Source: Tremella fuciformis (lineage: Eukaryota > Basidiomycota > Tremellomycetes > Tremellales > Tremellaceae). From it: a stretch of 64,000 nt of DNA. Shown one piece after another: positions 30,403 to 42,056 of the stretch (position 1 is its first letter; each line of letters starts with the position of its first letter). The stretch is taken from positions 2,356,001-2,420,000 of the forward strand of contig CP136491.1 of NCBI GenBank assembly GCA_032768795.1, given 5' to 3'. The notes under the pieces were generated by a model. It saw nothing but the letters and a program-made list of their open reading frames with translations. It did no database searches and was not told the DNA's origin. Made by a program: the position numbers and the translations under genes.

Positions 30403-31085
30403 CTAGGTAGATCGTGCAGGAAAGTGCGCGATAGGGCGTAGCTCGTTATTTCAATTCTTTTTTAGCTCTGAATTTCTAATCAGGTATTCAAGTTATTGGT
30501 TCTCAGGCAATTTGGAAAACCTAATGCAATTCCTTGTTCTTTGGTTCCGTTAGACATGGGGGGGTGGGACACCCCCCCAAGACCCCCCCTTGCGCCTAGC
30601 GGCGCAGCCATCGCAGCCCTTACGGGTCAAGCATCCGGCAAAGCCGGATGTACTGTAGAACATTGATTAGTTGCAAGCTAAAGCACTTCATCAAGAGATG
30701 CGCAAGTGCTTGTTGGGCATGCTAGGCTGATCAGATGATCATAGGCATGCCAAGCTGGTCACAGGGGCTATGTCACAGCTGCCACCTGGCAAGCCTATTG
30801 CAGTCTTGTCAGACTTGCGCTATTGTAACCATTTTGGTGCAATGATAGGGCAGGGTATGGCAGTAGCTATGTAGGCGATTGGTTCTGCTACAGAGATCAT
30901 TCCATGCATCAGCCTCATGCATAGATCTTTATTCTCTGATGAAAGGCAATTTGGCAAGGACACAATGCATATTAGGATTGTGCTGATGAAATCAGAATGG
31001 CCGGAATTTTCTTATTTAATTCCCCCATTTACCGTTTTCGTTCCAGGGACACCCGCAGAAATTCGCCCCGTAAGAGCTACGCTGA
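30403..31085 (-). mobile_element. Element E copy 2 (683 bp)
   Basis: It is the reverse complement of 46418-47100, with no difference seen on side-by-side reading and exactly the same length. In element orientation it begins TCAGCGTAGCTC and ends GATCTACCTAG. It has no coding frame. It contains three neighbouring hairpins (one at 30632-30650) and a long G/C run. No target duplication is convincing; TC...CTAG ends followed by T recall Helitrons, but the 5' flank is G, not A. It fills the shared upstream region of two divergent genes: its right end is 98 bp from the start codon at 30305 and its left end 159 bp from the uL11m start. Confidence 0.85.
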
Positions 31086-31243
31086 CAAGACGAGTGACGT
31101 CAAGGGTGCACGGTGGCACGTGGTTTCGGGAGCTGACAGGGGATTAGTAGGGTATTAGTAAATGTCATTAGGATGCTCGGGCTAATGGGGTCACCTCTAC
31201 AACAGCACAAGTTTTCGAAACGCTACGGTCCACTTTCACCGGC

Positions 31244-31796
31244 ATGTCCAAGACGGCGGCGCAGCTGGTGGTGCGTGTCCTGTTCATACTGGAGAAGGGA
31301 AGGGCCGAGCTGAGGGGCAGAAGATAGTCGTGCCCGCAGGCAAGGCCACGCCGTCGCCGCCGGTGGGCCCGGCGCTGGGCGCACGGGGAGTCAAGGCGAT
31401 GGACTTTTGCAAAGAGTTGTGAGCGCGGCATGGGAATCCCTACCGGGGGAGCGAGGCGGGGCGCTGACAAGCAGCAACGCGCGCACGGCGCACCTCGCGC
31501 CGTCGACGCCGACGCCGACGCAGATCAGCATCAACCCCGACCGCACGTTCGCATTCACGTTCCGGACGCCGCCCGTGTCGTACCTGCTGAAGCGCGCGGC
31601 GGGCATCGACAAGGGCGCATCGGCGCCCGGGACGCGCGGGGCGGGGTCGGTGGTGGGCACGGTGAGCCTCAAGCACGTGTACGAGATCGCCAAGATCAAG
31701 TGCCGGGACGAAGACCTGGGGTTCGTGGGGGAGGAGGGGGTGGCGCGGGGCGTGGTAGGGACGGCGAGAAGTCTGGGGCTCGAGGTGGTGCCGTAG
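31244..31796 (+). CDS. MRPL19: Mitochondrial large-subunit ribosomal protein uL11m
   Basis: Three exons (31244-31270, 31321-31418, 31475-31796) encode 148 residues. The spliced protein has the L11 signature: [36 protein letters not shown] across the second intron, [28 protein letters not shown], and a C-terminal [13 protein letters not shown]. It binds the GTPase-associated region of the large rRNA. The length and the alanine-rich N-terminus suit the mitochondrial form rather than cytosolic uL11. Both introns have GTGCGT/GTGAGC donors and CTGA branch sites. Element E copy 2 ends 158 bp upstream. Confidence 0.9.
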
Positions 31797-32012
31797 GCGT
31801 GCGCGCGCACCGAGCGCACACAGCGACGCGTGGCGTGCTCGTCGTCCACCGCCTGAAGCACCCGACAGACAGCTGTGCGGGCTCTGCGGGCGCATCGCGA
31901 CCCGGGGGATCGTACGGAGAGGGTCGCAGCATGGCGTATATCATCGCCTGCGGGTGTATGTACTACTTGGCAACGCGGGTTGTTCCCGGTCCACTCGTGC
32001 CCCTGCCTCACC

Positions 32013-33085
32013 TCACTTCTGACCCTCCATGATCCACTTGGAATTTTTCCGCGCCTCCTCGTCGCCCTTGTCCCCCTCGAGCTCCTCGCGCGACTTGGCG
32101 CGCGTCGGGATGGCCACGCCCCGATCGACGCCGGGCCGCGCGGCCAGCCGGTCGATCCACGCGCTGACCAGCGGGGCGTGGTCGACGGACGCCCCGGCCC
32201 ACCAGTACCGCGACACCCAGCCGTACGCTGGAGTCAGCGCGTCCAAGCCCGCTAGCGCGACGGGAACGTACCGCTAATGTCCACGATGCTGTACTTGTTG
32301 CCTACCAGGTACTCGCCGCTCTTCTCGAGCAGGGCGTTGAACACGCCATAGAGGCGCTCCGTCTCGGCGCGGTAGCGCTTGATGCCGTACGGTATCTTCT
32401 CGGGGGCGTACCTGTAAAAGTGGTTGCTCTGCCCCTGCATGGGGCCGATCCCTGCGCGTCAGCCGCGGCTATTCTCAGCAGAGCGAAGAGCAAAGAGAAG
32501 AGAGGAGAGAGGAGGAGAAGGCTCACCGCCATGTATCCAGAACAAGACGCTCAGCGCCTCTGCGCGCTCGGCCGCGTCGTCGAACCAGAACCTGCGGTCC
32601 CGGTCGTACCTATCGACGAGGTGCAGCAGGACGCTCGCGCTCTCCCAGACCCTCAGGCCCCGCACGCCCTCCTGGGGCAGGTCGACGTGCCCCGCCTTGC
32701 CCGCCTCGTACGGGACGTGCTCGTCGACCAGGGCCGGTATGCGGCCGTTCGGGTTGACCTGGAGAAACTCGGGCGTCTTCTGGTCGGCCGCGTCGAACGA
32801 CAGGGCCCGGTAGTCGTAGGCGAGCTCGGCGTTGTCTGGGTAGGCGAGCAGCAGCTCCTCGAGCAGGATCGACGGCTTGTAGCCGTTGGGCGTGGACGCC
32901 GTGTAGAGGTGCAGCTTGGGGGATCCCCCGGTCTTGGCGAGCAGCGAGCGGACCGCGGGGCTTTGTTGCGCGGCGGGCAGCGCCGACTTGGCCCCGCCCC
33001 CGCTGGCGACGGCGGCAGCGGTGGTGGTGGGAGTGGTGGACGACATGCTGCGGCGTAGTGCTGCTGTGGGCCAGCGGCTGAGCAT
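32013..33085 (-). CDS. Glutathione S-transferase, Ure2/GST-like
   Basis: Exons 33085-32527, 32451-32272 and 32227-32013 join in frame to 317 residues. The thioredoxin-like N-domain shows [32 protein letters not shown] and a [15 protein letters not shown] helix. The C-domain shows [20 protein letters not shown] across the first intron, [13 protein letters not shown] and [12 protein letters not shown] across the second. These patterns are typical of the fungal Ure2-like/GTT GST group that conjugates glutathione or reduces disulfides. The first 20 residues ([16 protein letters not shown]) resemble a mitochondrial presequence; MSSTT is an alternative start for a cytosolic form. Confidence 0.85.
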
Positions 33086-33281
33086 CCGCTACTCGAGTAC
33101 GCCGAGTATGTATCTGATTGTATCCCCACAGGCTGAATAATCATTCAGACAATGGCGTCAGTCACCGGTTCGAGGTCCCCGTTCCCGGTATTTCCGGATC
33201 ATCCGAGTCAACTGATTATATCCTTATACGATGCATGCCTATGTATCATACACCGCTTCCCATCCGGGGCAGGGAGGGTTC

Positions 33282-33549
33282 TTACCACCCGCCGGTGGGG
33301 TCGGCCGCGGCCTGACCCTGTGCAGCAGTCGGCTCAGCGGTCCAGTCCTGAGTCGTAGCATCTGCAGTCCAGTCGAGGTTCTCGCCCGTAGGCTGCGAAG
33401 CGAAGATGGCGTCGGCGGTGGCGCCGGCGTTCCACTCCGAGTCGACGGCAGCGACGGCGTCACCAGCGCCCTCGGCACCAGCCGCATCAGCGGCGAGCTT
33501 CTCGGCCTCCTCGCGAGCCTTCTCCTCTTCGGGGTCGCGGTAGAAGAAC

Positions 33550-33584
<35 letters not shown>

Positions 33585-34386
33585 GGGGCCGCGCGGGACG
33601 GTGCCGCGGAGACGGAGCACCTCGCGGCAGAGGAGGTACCACATGAGGCCGATCGAGTGACGCGACTTGTTGTTGGTGGGGATGGCCACGTCGACGAATT
33701 TCAGCGACGCGTCCGTGTCGCAAAAGGCGATCACCCTGGGGTCAGCGCGCGGTCTTCATGCGACAGGGAGATCGAGGCTCACGGGATGTTGACGTAGGCG
33801 GCCTCGCGGATGGCCTGGTGATCGACACGGGGGTCGGTCACGATGATCACACGCGGCTCCTTGAACGACTTGGTGATGTAGTTGGTAAAGTTACCGGGGG
33901 TGAATCGGCCGGCGATGGGCTGGGCGCCGGTGAACGAGGCGTACTTGAGCACGGCACGGTGGCCGTAGGGGCGTGCCGAGATGACGGCGACGTCGTTGGG
34001 GTTCTCGATCGTGGCGAGGATACGGGCGGCAAAGACCAGCTTCTCCCAGGTCTTGCCGAGGTTGAGAATGTGGATGCCTAGAGTCAGTACAGTGCCGGCT
34101 GCATGTGCGCTCCGCAGGCGAGTCTCGACGCCAACTCTCAAACTGTCTTCCGAGTCGTTGCGTCATCCTGATCTCATTCCATCACCGGGTCTTCCCGTCC
34201 TTGCGCTTCTCCTCCACTCCAGAGCTCAAACATGAACCTCGACTCACCGTCAGCGCGCCTCTTCCAGACGTACGGCTCCATGGTCTTGTCGCAGTTCTTG
34301 GTGCCGAGGTGGCACTGAGCGGCGAGGAGGAGCTGGATGTCGTCCTCGGTCGCCTGCAGGGCGGTGGGGAGTTTGTCGGCGGACAT
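33282..34386 (-). CDS. RPS0: 40S ribosomal protein S0 (uS2)
   Basis: Exons 34386-34248, 34077-33783 and 33735-33282 give 295 residues. The protein has [90 protein letters not shown] and [20 protein letters not shown], all hallmarks of eukaryotic uS2. It ends in an acidic, alanine-rich tail with repeated DWTA motifs. It is part of the small subunit head-body junction and is needed for 18S rRNA maturation. Introns sit early in the gene, as is common in fungal ribosomal protein genes. Confidence 0.95.
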
Positions 34387-35684
34387 GATGGTGGTGATGG
34401 GTGGTCGAGGTTGTCTCGAGAGCTTTTTGGGGCTTGCTTATGCGGATAAAAGATCTGGACGAATGGTCTGGGATGAGTGACTGCTGCTCACGAATGTGAG
34501 ATTGCTCACCAAGATCTGTAGGTCCGTTCTGCCGCAAGTCGAAGCAGAAAGAGTGGTGGTGAGAATGGTCACAGTGATAGCGAGCAGAACTGGAGGAAGG
34601 AGAGAGAGTGTCGCCACCAATTTGGACCATGGACCAAAAGCGTTAACGCCGATGACGCCGGTCGCCCACGTAAGGGGATTAGGATAATCCTCGGATAGAC
34701 TAATGCCGGGCGGAAGGAAAGTGTAATACCTCTGGAATGACGCCCTTGTGTGTCGGTTTCCCACGGTGGGTTATGTGCCTGAACATGATGACCCTGGCCC
34801 CGCCCGCCCTGACCGTCTCCCTGCTGCTGCTTGGTTGGTGCCAGTCGAGTTGCCACTCTCCCACTCTACGTCCTCCTTCTTTCCGCCTTTTCCCATTCGA
34901 TTCGATACTCTCGGGCTCTGTCGCCACCACACCACTCTTCACCACCACCACTCTTCTAGTATACCCAGCAGCCAAAAAAGACACACCCAAAACACACGCC
35001 CAAGGCACACGATCCAGCATTCCAACCTGAACTGAAAGCAAAAGGCTCAAAAGTCACGCAACGCAGGCAACGCCGGTCGGGGCGGAACACCCTCCGCCCG
35101 GCGACAAAACGAGGTTGGACAGTGACAATAGCTGGTATGTAGGGGTCACCATGTCGGCTGATTCACTCGACTCAACAACAGGCCCACCTCATCGCGGCCC
35201 CGTGCAGGTGAAACACTGCACCGGCGCCCCCGCCCTACACCTGGCCCTTGACCCTCGCCCGCCCGCCCACCTAGCTACATGACAACGCCCACCATGTTCC
35301 CTCTGGCCCCCGTCGATCCGCAAGAGCGAAAGCTCGCATCCCAGTAAATACGGTCCTCCTGCATCTCAGAGGAGCATCACATCGGTCCATGGTCAACGCT
35401 ACAACGCTCTCGGCATAGCATCACCCCTTTTCACTGTACGACTCGCTCCCTTGACTGGCGCCCCCTCCTTTCACTCCCCAATCACCATCACCCCGCCACC
35501 CACCACCACCACCATCTTGTTACCACCGCTGCGTGTCACATACCCGATTTGCCACTCTACCCTGCTTCTTCCCGTAGTGTAATACTCGACAGGCGCGAAG
35601 AAAACGGCGGCGAACGCATATCATCATAGCCATACCTCGCCTCCGCACTTCTTCGCCACCCTCCCCCTTTCCGCACCCGACCTT
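34387..35684. promoter_or_regulatory. Long divergent intergenic region of RPS0 and the phosphatase gene
   Basis: 1.3 kb without a supported gene. It is pyrimidine-rich with CCACCACCACC runs near 35500, likely promoter and 5' leader DNA for both flanking genes. Open frames here (for example 34737-35030) are low-complexity and have no family resemblance. Confidence 0.5.
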
Positions 35685-35708
35685 TTGGACGCACACCCGT
35701 TGTATACC

Positions 35709-37992
35709 ATGTCTCGCGCCGCGACGGCCACACCGCCGCCGCAGCCGTATTTCCCCCAACGCAATGCCACGCCCACCATGCGCCACTGCAGCGCGCCCAT
35801 CGTGGCCGGCCTGCACATGGGCCCACCTCGTCATCGCACCCCGCACCAGCACGCAAAGAAAAAGTCGAAACACCTCTCCGCCTCGGCGTTCGGCGCTCTC
35901 GGACCAAAGAGAAAGTCGTCAGAGCCGTCTGGGCTCGGGCTGGATCTCGGACCTCAACTGAGTCGCAACGAATCGGCCTCGACAGAGCTGAGCTCGGGTT
36001 CGGGAGATGGTCGTGCTACGCCCACTCCCTCGTTCACGACCGGTACTGGCACCGACGCCGCGTCCATCTTGGTCACTCCGGCTTCTTCGGAGGCGTCGTT
36101 TCCTCTTGACGCTTCGGTCGTTAGCAGCTTCACCTCTGATTCGGAGCCACAGACAAAGTCATGGGTCCCCAACTTTGGAAAGATGGCACGGGCTGTCGTC
36201 GATATCGGCATCAACCTCGCCGAGAAGCGGAAGAATGTTCAGAGTCCCAAGCCCACTCCGGCTCAGATCCAAGCCGAGGCCGCTCAGGAGGCTGCCCAAG
36301 CCGAGGCCGATCGCGCCGAGATGCTTCGCATGCACTCGGAGTGGGTCGCAGCCCAGAGGCAGAGGGTGGTCGAGTGCGCCCGGCTCTGCTCCCAATGGCC
36401 AAAGTCGGGCTACAACGTGTTGAAGTGGGGACCGGATGGTGATTCACCCTTGCTTCACAGATCCGCACCGAGCTCACCCCTAGGCTCCAAACAATTTTAC
36501 GAGCCCCAGTCCTATTCCAATCCCCAATACGTCCGCACCGTCATGCAGCGCCAGGCGGATCTCGAGAGGCAGATTTACGAGGCCGAAGCCATGTTCTTCT
36601 CGTGCGCGCAAAGCCGGTCGTCCGAGTCGTTGCTCGACTCGTACGACTCGTCGCAAGGCTCGCCCACCGCGTCTGTGCACATGGACGAGGCGCTGCAGGC
36701 GGCATTGGCGATGAACGAGTTGCGCACCGCTGCGGATCTTCACGCCGCGATGGACTCTCCTTTGATGGAGCCAGAGGACATGTCGGCGTCGATCGCGTCC
36801 ATCATGACGCAGCGGACAGACGATAGTATGGACTTGGACATTGCAGATAGATTGACCATTCCTCGCACCCGGCCGTCCCGGGCACAGTCGTGCGGATCAA
36901 AAAGGCCCTTTGACGAGTATGCCGACAAGGCGGACGAGGCCATGGTGGTCGAAGAGGCCGTTGCGAGCGGGGTGATTCAATGCCCTTACCCCTCTGGCAA
37001 AATGTCCGCTTCGGCGCCGGACCTCACCCAGCCTCAGCCTGCGGTCTTTGGGCACGTCGTCAAGACTTCCGACACGCACCCCATCATCATCTCGCCGTTC
37101 TTCCCCGCGGAACTGCTGCCGGTCCTCTCGGCTCATCTGCATCCGCCGACCGCGGCAGAGCTGTCGAGCGGCAGGCCGTTCTTGATGACCTCTGCGATCG
37201 ACGTCCCGTCGCTGTTGCTCTCCTTTGTCCCGCCGTCGCCCAACACCCTCGTTCCCAGTCTTCACGGATTCAGACAGCACCCCAGCCCGACAGCCCTCGG
37301 CAATCTGTTACTTTCCAGCTGTCCCGGGAAGCGTCTGCGCATGGAAGGTCCTGTCAGAGGTCGCGGCCCTGTCTGCCGAGACCTTTCCACCGATCTGCGT
37401 CGTATCAAGAACGAGGGCGTGGGCTGTCTGGTCTGGTGAGTCGATCCGTGTTGGGACCCGCTCACCCGCAGCTGCCTCGACAATGTCGAACTGGCTCACC
37501 TCGGAGTCCCCTGGGAGACCTACAGGGAAGTCGCCGCGGAGACCGGTCTGGACGTGATCCGCCTCCCCATGCCCGACGGTTTCACTCCCGTGTCGATGGC
37601 CCTGTTCGACTCGCAGGTCGGTCTGATTGCCACGGAATACACCTTGAAAGGCGCCAACGTCTTGGTCCACTGTCGGGGTGGGTTCAGTAGGATGACATGG
37701 GGTCTTGCTGATCATCCTAGGCGGAGTGGGTCGTGCCGGTCTCACCGCCTGCGCGTGGGCGATCAAAATGGGCTTTGTCCAGCCCCATCCTTCCCTCTCT
37801 TTGGTAGCTCAATCGTCCAATGGCCCGATCCCCGCCGAGCTAGAACACCAGATTGTCATGTCTACAGTAGAGCGGGTGATCGCGATGATCCGATCGCGCC
37901 GGGGTTTAAAAGCCATCGAGTCGTTTGAGCAGGTGCAGTTCTTGGCGAGCTACGTGAGGTGGTTGCGCGCGGCGCAGGGCGAGCGGTTGTAG
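35709..37992 (+). CDS. Dual-specificity phosphatase, KAP/CDKN3-like
   Basis: Exons run to 37435, 37472-37677 and 37721-37992; 734 residues from the ATG at 35709 (742 from 35685). The first 500 residues are serine/proline-rich and probably disordered, with an alanine/glutamate-rich coiled segment (QAEAAQEAAQAEADRAEML). The C-terminal catalytic part reads LSTDLRRIKNEGVGCLV, LDVIRLPMPDGFTP and HCRGGVGRAGLTACAWAI, which is the CX5R signature with an intron inside it. AIESFEQVQFLASY closes the domain as in CDKN3. CDKN3/KAP removes the activating phosphate of cyclin-dependent kinases. The exact substrate in fungi is an inference. The first intron is only 36 nt. Confidence 0.75.
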
Positions 37993-38118
37993 TTGCATGT
38001 CCATGATCAATCTTATCTGCATCGTATCCATCTTACAACTGGAAAGCTTGAATTACGAGTAGAGATGACGCGCGTCATCTTGAAATCGTCCACCGTCTTT
38101 TCACCCCTGTTCAATGAC

Positions 38119-39901
38119 ATGGAGACCGACTAGTGCGTGCATCTCACTCGTGCCCCGTTGACGTCCAGCGAGGCCGAGCGCCTCAAGACCATAGCGCAGA
38201 ACCGCGCTCTGCTCGACTCGCTCGGCTTTGACGCGGCGGGCACCGCCAAACTCAACCTACCGACAAAGATCAAACCCGTCGCCCATGTCACCGGCAAGAA
38301 ACGCAAGTCGACGCCCGCGCCAGTGGACCGCGAGCCGCGCAGACGGAGTGGGCGGCTCGCCGGCCTGGAGGCGAGCGCCGAGGAGGTGCAGGTCAAGTTG
38401 GAAGAGGAGGAAAAGGAGCGGGAGGCGCTGCGGGTCGTCAGCAGGAAGGTGAGGGAGGTGGAGATGCGTCTCGGCGAGATGGTCGAGGATGCCGAGGACG
38501 GCGAGGTGGGCCGCCTGGTGGGTGGCCCCATGCGCTGGCAACCGCATCTCATGGCAGGAAGGGTGTCTGACGCAGCTCGCCACGGGCAGCGACGGCCCCG
38601 AGGCGTACCCCTCGCCCAGCGATGACGCCGCCTCGCGGCGGTCCGTCGCCGCGCTCCGCGCACGCTTTGCCAACATGGCCCTCGTGGGCAACGCCAAGGT
38701 CACGCCCGAGCGCATCTACGCGCTGGCCGTGCACCCCACGCCGACCAAGACGCTCGTGTTCGCCGGCGACAAGGCCGGCATGCTCGGCATCTGGGACGCG
38801 CCGACCGACGAGTCCGACCCCGACCCCGACTCGGACGAGTCGCGGGTGTGGCACGTCCAGGCCCACGCGCGCAACAGCATCCCCTGCGTCAAGGTGGACC
38901 CCGCGGGCGGCGCGGGCCTCTTCACCGCCGCGTACGACTGCACGCTGCGCCAGCTCGACTTTGCCACCCTCGTCTCGCGCGAGATGCTTGCCATGCCCGA
39001 CGAGGACACGCTCGTCTCGCACTTTGACCTCGCGCCGACGGGCCACGAGGCGTGGGTCGTCGATACGCAGGGCGGCATCACGCACTGCGACTTTCGCGCG
39101 AGGAAGGGGGGCGCCCGCAGGTGGGTCGTGCAGGATGAGGGGAGGGGGATGAAGATTGGCGGCGTCTCGGTGAATCGTGGGTCCACTGTCCACTGGTTTG
39201 GTCTCGTCTGGTTCTCTCTGACTACATCTCACCTACGCTGCTCCCTGCGGTCGCTGCTTCGATCGCTGACCCCAGCCACATCCCCCCACCTCATCTGCAC
39301 CGCGAGCAACGACCAGCACCTGCGTATATGGGACACGCGCAAACTGCTCGCCGTCCCCGCCCTCCGCGCAGCGCCGTTGGGCGACCGCCAACCCACAACG
39401 CATCCCCACCCTGACCTCGCCAAACCCATCACCTCGAGCCTCCAGGCCTCATTTCAGCACGGCAAGTCGTGCTCCGCCGCCTACTGGGATCCCTCCGGCA
39501 CGCGCATCCTCACGACGAGCTACGACGACCGGCTGCGCATCTTTTCCGTCGACCCCGGCGCCCCGGCGCTCGCCTCGCCAAAGGTCGTCCCGCACAACTG
39601 CCAGACCGGGCGCTGGCTCACGATCCTCCGCGCGCAGTGGTCGCTCAACACGGAATACGCGCCGCACTTTACAGTGGGCAACATGAAGCGGTCGCTGGAC
39701 GTCATCGCGGCGACGGGGGAGAGGATCGTCAGTCTCTGGGCGGATCCGTGAGTATCTTGATTGGCCTGTTTGAGAAGCGCTGAGGAAAGCGTCACGGCCG
39801 TGCCCGCCGTCACCGCGAGCCATCCGGGCAGGGTGGATCGCGTGGTCGGAGGCAACACTTCTGGCAGGGTGCAGCTCTGGGCGTCGACAGGGGACGCGTG
39901 A
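38119..39901 (+). CDS. CMR1: WD40 DNA-damage-response protein Cmr1/WDR76
   Basis: Five exons (38119-38132, 38169-38505, 38576-39176, 39276-39747, 39790-39901) encode 511 residues. The N-terminus after the first intron, YEAERLKTIAQNRALLDSLG, is the conserved Cmr1 start, followed by a basic RRRSGRLAG motif. The C-terminal beta-propeller shows VTPERIYALAVHPTPTKTLV, GDKAGMLGIWDAP, SIPCVKVDP, DGRA-like variants, KIGGVSVNP, LICTASNDQHLRIWDTR and WDPSGTRILTTSYDDRLRIF. Cmr1/WDR76 binds DNA and chromatin factors at stalled forks and in protein quality-control foci. The start was chosen because it alone gives the conserved N-terminus across a 36-nt intron. Confidence 0.85.
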
Positions 39902-41378
39902 TCTATGCTGTGCTCTGAGCAGTTCTATCATTGTATGCATTTCGGTCATGGGCTATTCTACACACGAACACACAGAATGTCTTTGACGACGCTGGACCCC
40001 ACTTCCCCGCTCCTCTCCACGGGCCGCGGGACGCGGGGGTGAGGGCCAGCCCCGGAAAAGACAGACTGTCTGTTCGTGTGTAGAGTTGTGGGAAGGGGAG
40101 ATGAATCGTGGGCTGTGCAGGCACAGTTTGTGAAACACGTCGCACGGGTGGTCGCCTGCAAAGTCAGCGCGATTCGATCTTCGAGGCGCGGCACGGAGAG
40201 CAGCTCTTGCCATCAGAGTCTTTGTCGTGTCGTATATCGTCGGGATGCCAGCGCTCTTGCTGACTGTGCGCGAGCTGAGTCCTCCGAATCCGGTCTTCCG
40301 TCTCCTCTTGCTGCGGTCCCCCTCCTACGACCGCCAAGCCCGATATCTCAACCAGACCCAAGCGCAAACCATCGGCCGCCCGCCTTCAAACGCAAGGCTG
40401 CATTCGTCGCCGGCGTGAATGTCGTCGGTGTGCGAGCACGACGTGCCGCAACGGATCGGCCCCTGGTCAAGTCATGCATCATGTCCATGTCATCGGTTCA
40501 CGGAGGATGTCGGGCTTGCCGGGCGTAGGCGGGGGGACCAGAGATTTCGTGGAGGGATCAGCTCGTGTCTCTCATGCAGCCAGAATACCTGTGATGAAAG
40601 TGTGTCGAAAGAGCGAGTGAAGCGTCTTTTTGTGGCGCAGTTGGGGGTATTTGTATTCGAGCACGGAAGCCTTGGTCCTCCGCAGTCGGGCCCGTGCGTG
40701 GGAATCAGCAAATGGCCGGATCGCCGGCGCGAGCAGTTGAAACGGGGTCGACTACTGGTCGGGGCTGGGCGGGGTCGATTAGAGAACATAGCGGCGCCAC
40801 CCCGCCACATGTCCTGTTGCGTACCTGCAAAATCGTCGGCCGGCCTTTGGCGGACCCAATTCCGTGCGCACGGCCCGAGCGGCGGCTGCCCGCTCATGAA
40901 AAGACTAGGAACTTGCAGAAACTCGCAACGACCACGCAGAACGTCGTAGCGACGCTCAGATCTGGCTAGGAGACGCTCTAGCCCCTTGACCTCGTGCTGA
41001 CAACGATCACAGCGCGCCGTCCAGGCTCGTGTCCCAGCCTACAAATGGTGGCCCTACCTTTGGCCTTGACTACTCGTTTCATTGTCACAGGACAGCGTTC
41101 TCTCCTAGTGTGCGGCACAACGTGGGCCTAAGAGCGCTCTCTGCACATGAAAAATGAGCCTCCCGCCACTTCGCCACCTTCCTACTGGACCGCTCCGCCA
41201 CATTCAAGTCGCCCCCATTCCTTTGATACCCTCCATACTTTGTGACGCTCTGTGCGACCAAGAACTCATCGCACACTGACCAGAATTACATCAAACGACG
41301 CGCCAGAGCCAGGAGAACATGCCGCACCCTCTCCTGGCCAAAAACGGAGCCCAGATGCGTGAGAGAAGGCCAAAAATT
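39902..41378. other. Gene-poor region between CMR1 and tRNA-Ile
   Basis: About 1.5 kb in which I can support no gene. Open frames occur on both strands (40076-40528 plus, 40490-40897 minus), but none has a recognisable motif or clear intron-joined continuation. A short, fast-evolving gene cannot be excluded. Confidence 0.45.
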
Positions 41379-41379
41379 T

Positions 41380-41474
41380 GGTCTCGACCGGGCTCGAACC
41401 GGCGACCCTTGCATAGACTAGAAATCGCGCGGATTTATTAGTACAAAGCTCTAACCAAGCTGAGCTACAAGACC
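41380..41474 (-). tRNA. tRNA-Ile (anticodon AAU) with 21-nt intron
   Basis: The acceptor stem GGTCTTG pairs with CGAGACC (one G-U), followed by discriminator A at 41379 and a TTTTT terminator just beyond. The D arm reads GCTC...GAGC. The anticodon stem TTGTA/TGCAA closes the loop CTAATAA, whose anticodon AAT is at 41437-41439. The T arm is GCCGG-TTCGAGC-CCGGT. The cloverleaf only closes if a 21-nt intron (41435-41415) is removed after position 37, the standard place for nuclear tRNA introns. The anticodon-loop context agrees with fungal tRNA-Ile(AAU). Confidence 0.92.
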
Positions 41475-41933
41475 CAGGGTTGTGTTGCCTGAAGAGAGAG
41501 CTTTCATATACTACAAGAACCAATCAAAACGGACCAAAACTGAGGGAGTTATGGGTGATTTTGTCCGGTCGCCTCCCTGTCCCCCGATAGGTGATTACTT
41601 GAAGGCATAGCACCCCAGGGCTGATTCAGGGTCTTTGTTCCGATCTAGAGGACCCTGAATTCAAAGTCAGGGCGACCCGGCAGACTCCGTCAGTTGTCTG
41701 TTGGGCGAAAAGGCTCAGAGGGAGAGGGGGAAGGAGATCCTGCCTTGTCCATCAATTCGACTTGCATTCGACTTGCAGTTACGCTCGTAGTTGCTGGATT
41801 CACATTCTTGGACCTCATCTGCGTCCAGAGGCGGGAGTCTGGGCGGCAAGCAGCCGACCGAGCACCGGTCAACGTCTCTCCGGCCTCCCAGGGTAAGAGA
41901 AGAAGAAAATTGCCGAGTGCCACCGCCACATGT
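41475..41933. other. Intergenic downstream of tRNA-Ile
   Basis: No supported gene; it holds the tRNA 5' flank and distal upstream DNA of the DCAF6-like gene. Confidence 0.5.
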
Positions 41934-41971
41934 CACGTGGGCGCACGGATTAATCACGTGACCACCACGTG
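41934..41971. promoter_or_regulatory. Cluster of three CACGTG sites
   Basis: CACGTG occurs at 41934-41939, 41955-41960 and 41966-41971, that is 86-123 bp upstream of the DCAF6-like start codon. CACGTG is the core site of bHLH factors such as Cbf1 and of related E-box binders. Three palindromic sites in 38 bp are unlikely by chance. Binding is inferred. Confidence 0.6.
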
Positions 41972-42056
41972 TCTGTCCAATCGTCATCCGGATCCAGTGT
42001 CCTCAGACATCGCAACAGTCACAGGACAGATGTGATACCTTGGACGAGTCCACGAC

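Noticed and set aside
30400..30410. TTG as a 3-bp target duplication of element E copy 2
   Set aside because: TTG is present on both sides of copy 2, but no matching duplication exists for copies 1 or 3, so it is likely chance.
31430..32032. Long alternative frames over uL11m
   Set aside because: They are GC-rich shadows; the spliced uL11m frame explains the region fully.
34737..35030. Open frames in the RPS0 upstream region
   Set aside because: Low-complexity, pyrimidine-rich DNA between two divergent starts; better explained as promoter and leader.
40076..40528. Plus-strand 150-codon open frame between CMR1 and the tRNA
   Set aside because: No recognisable domain, no intron-joined partner, and competing frames on the other strand.
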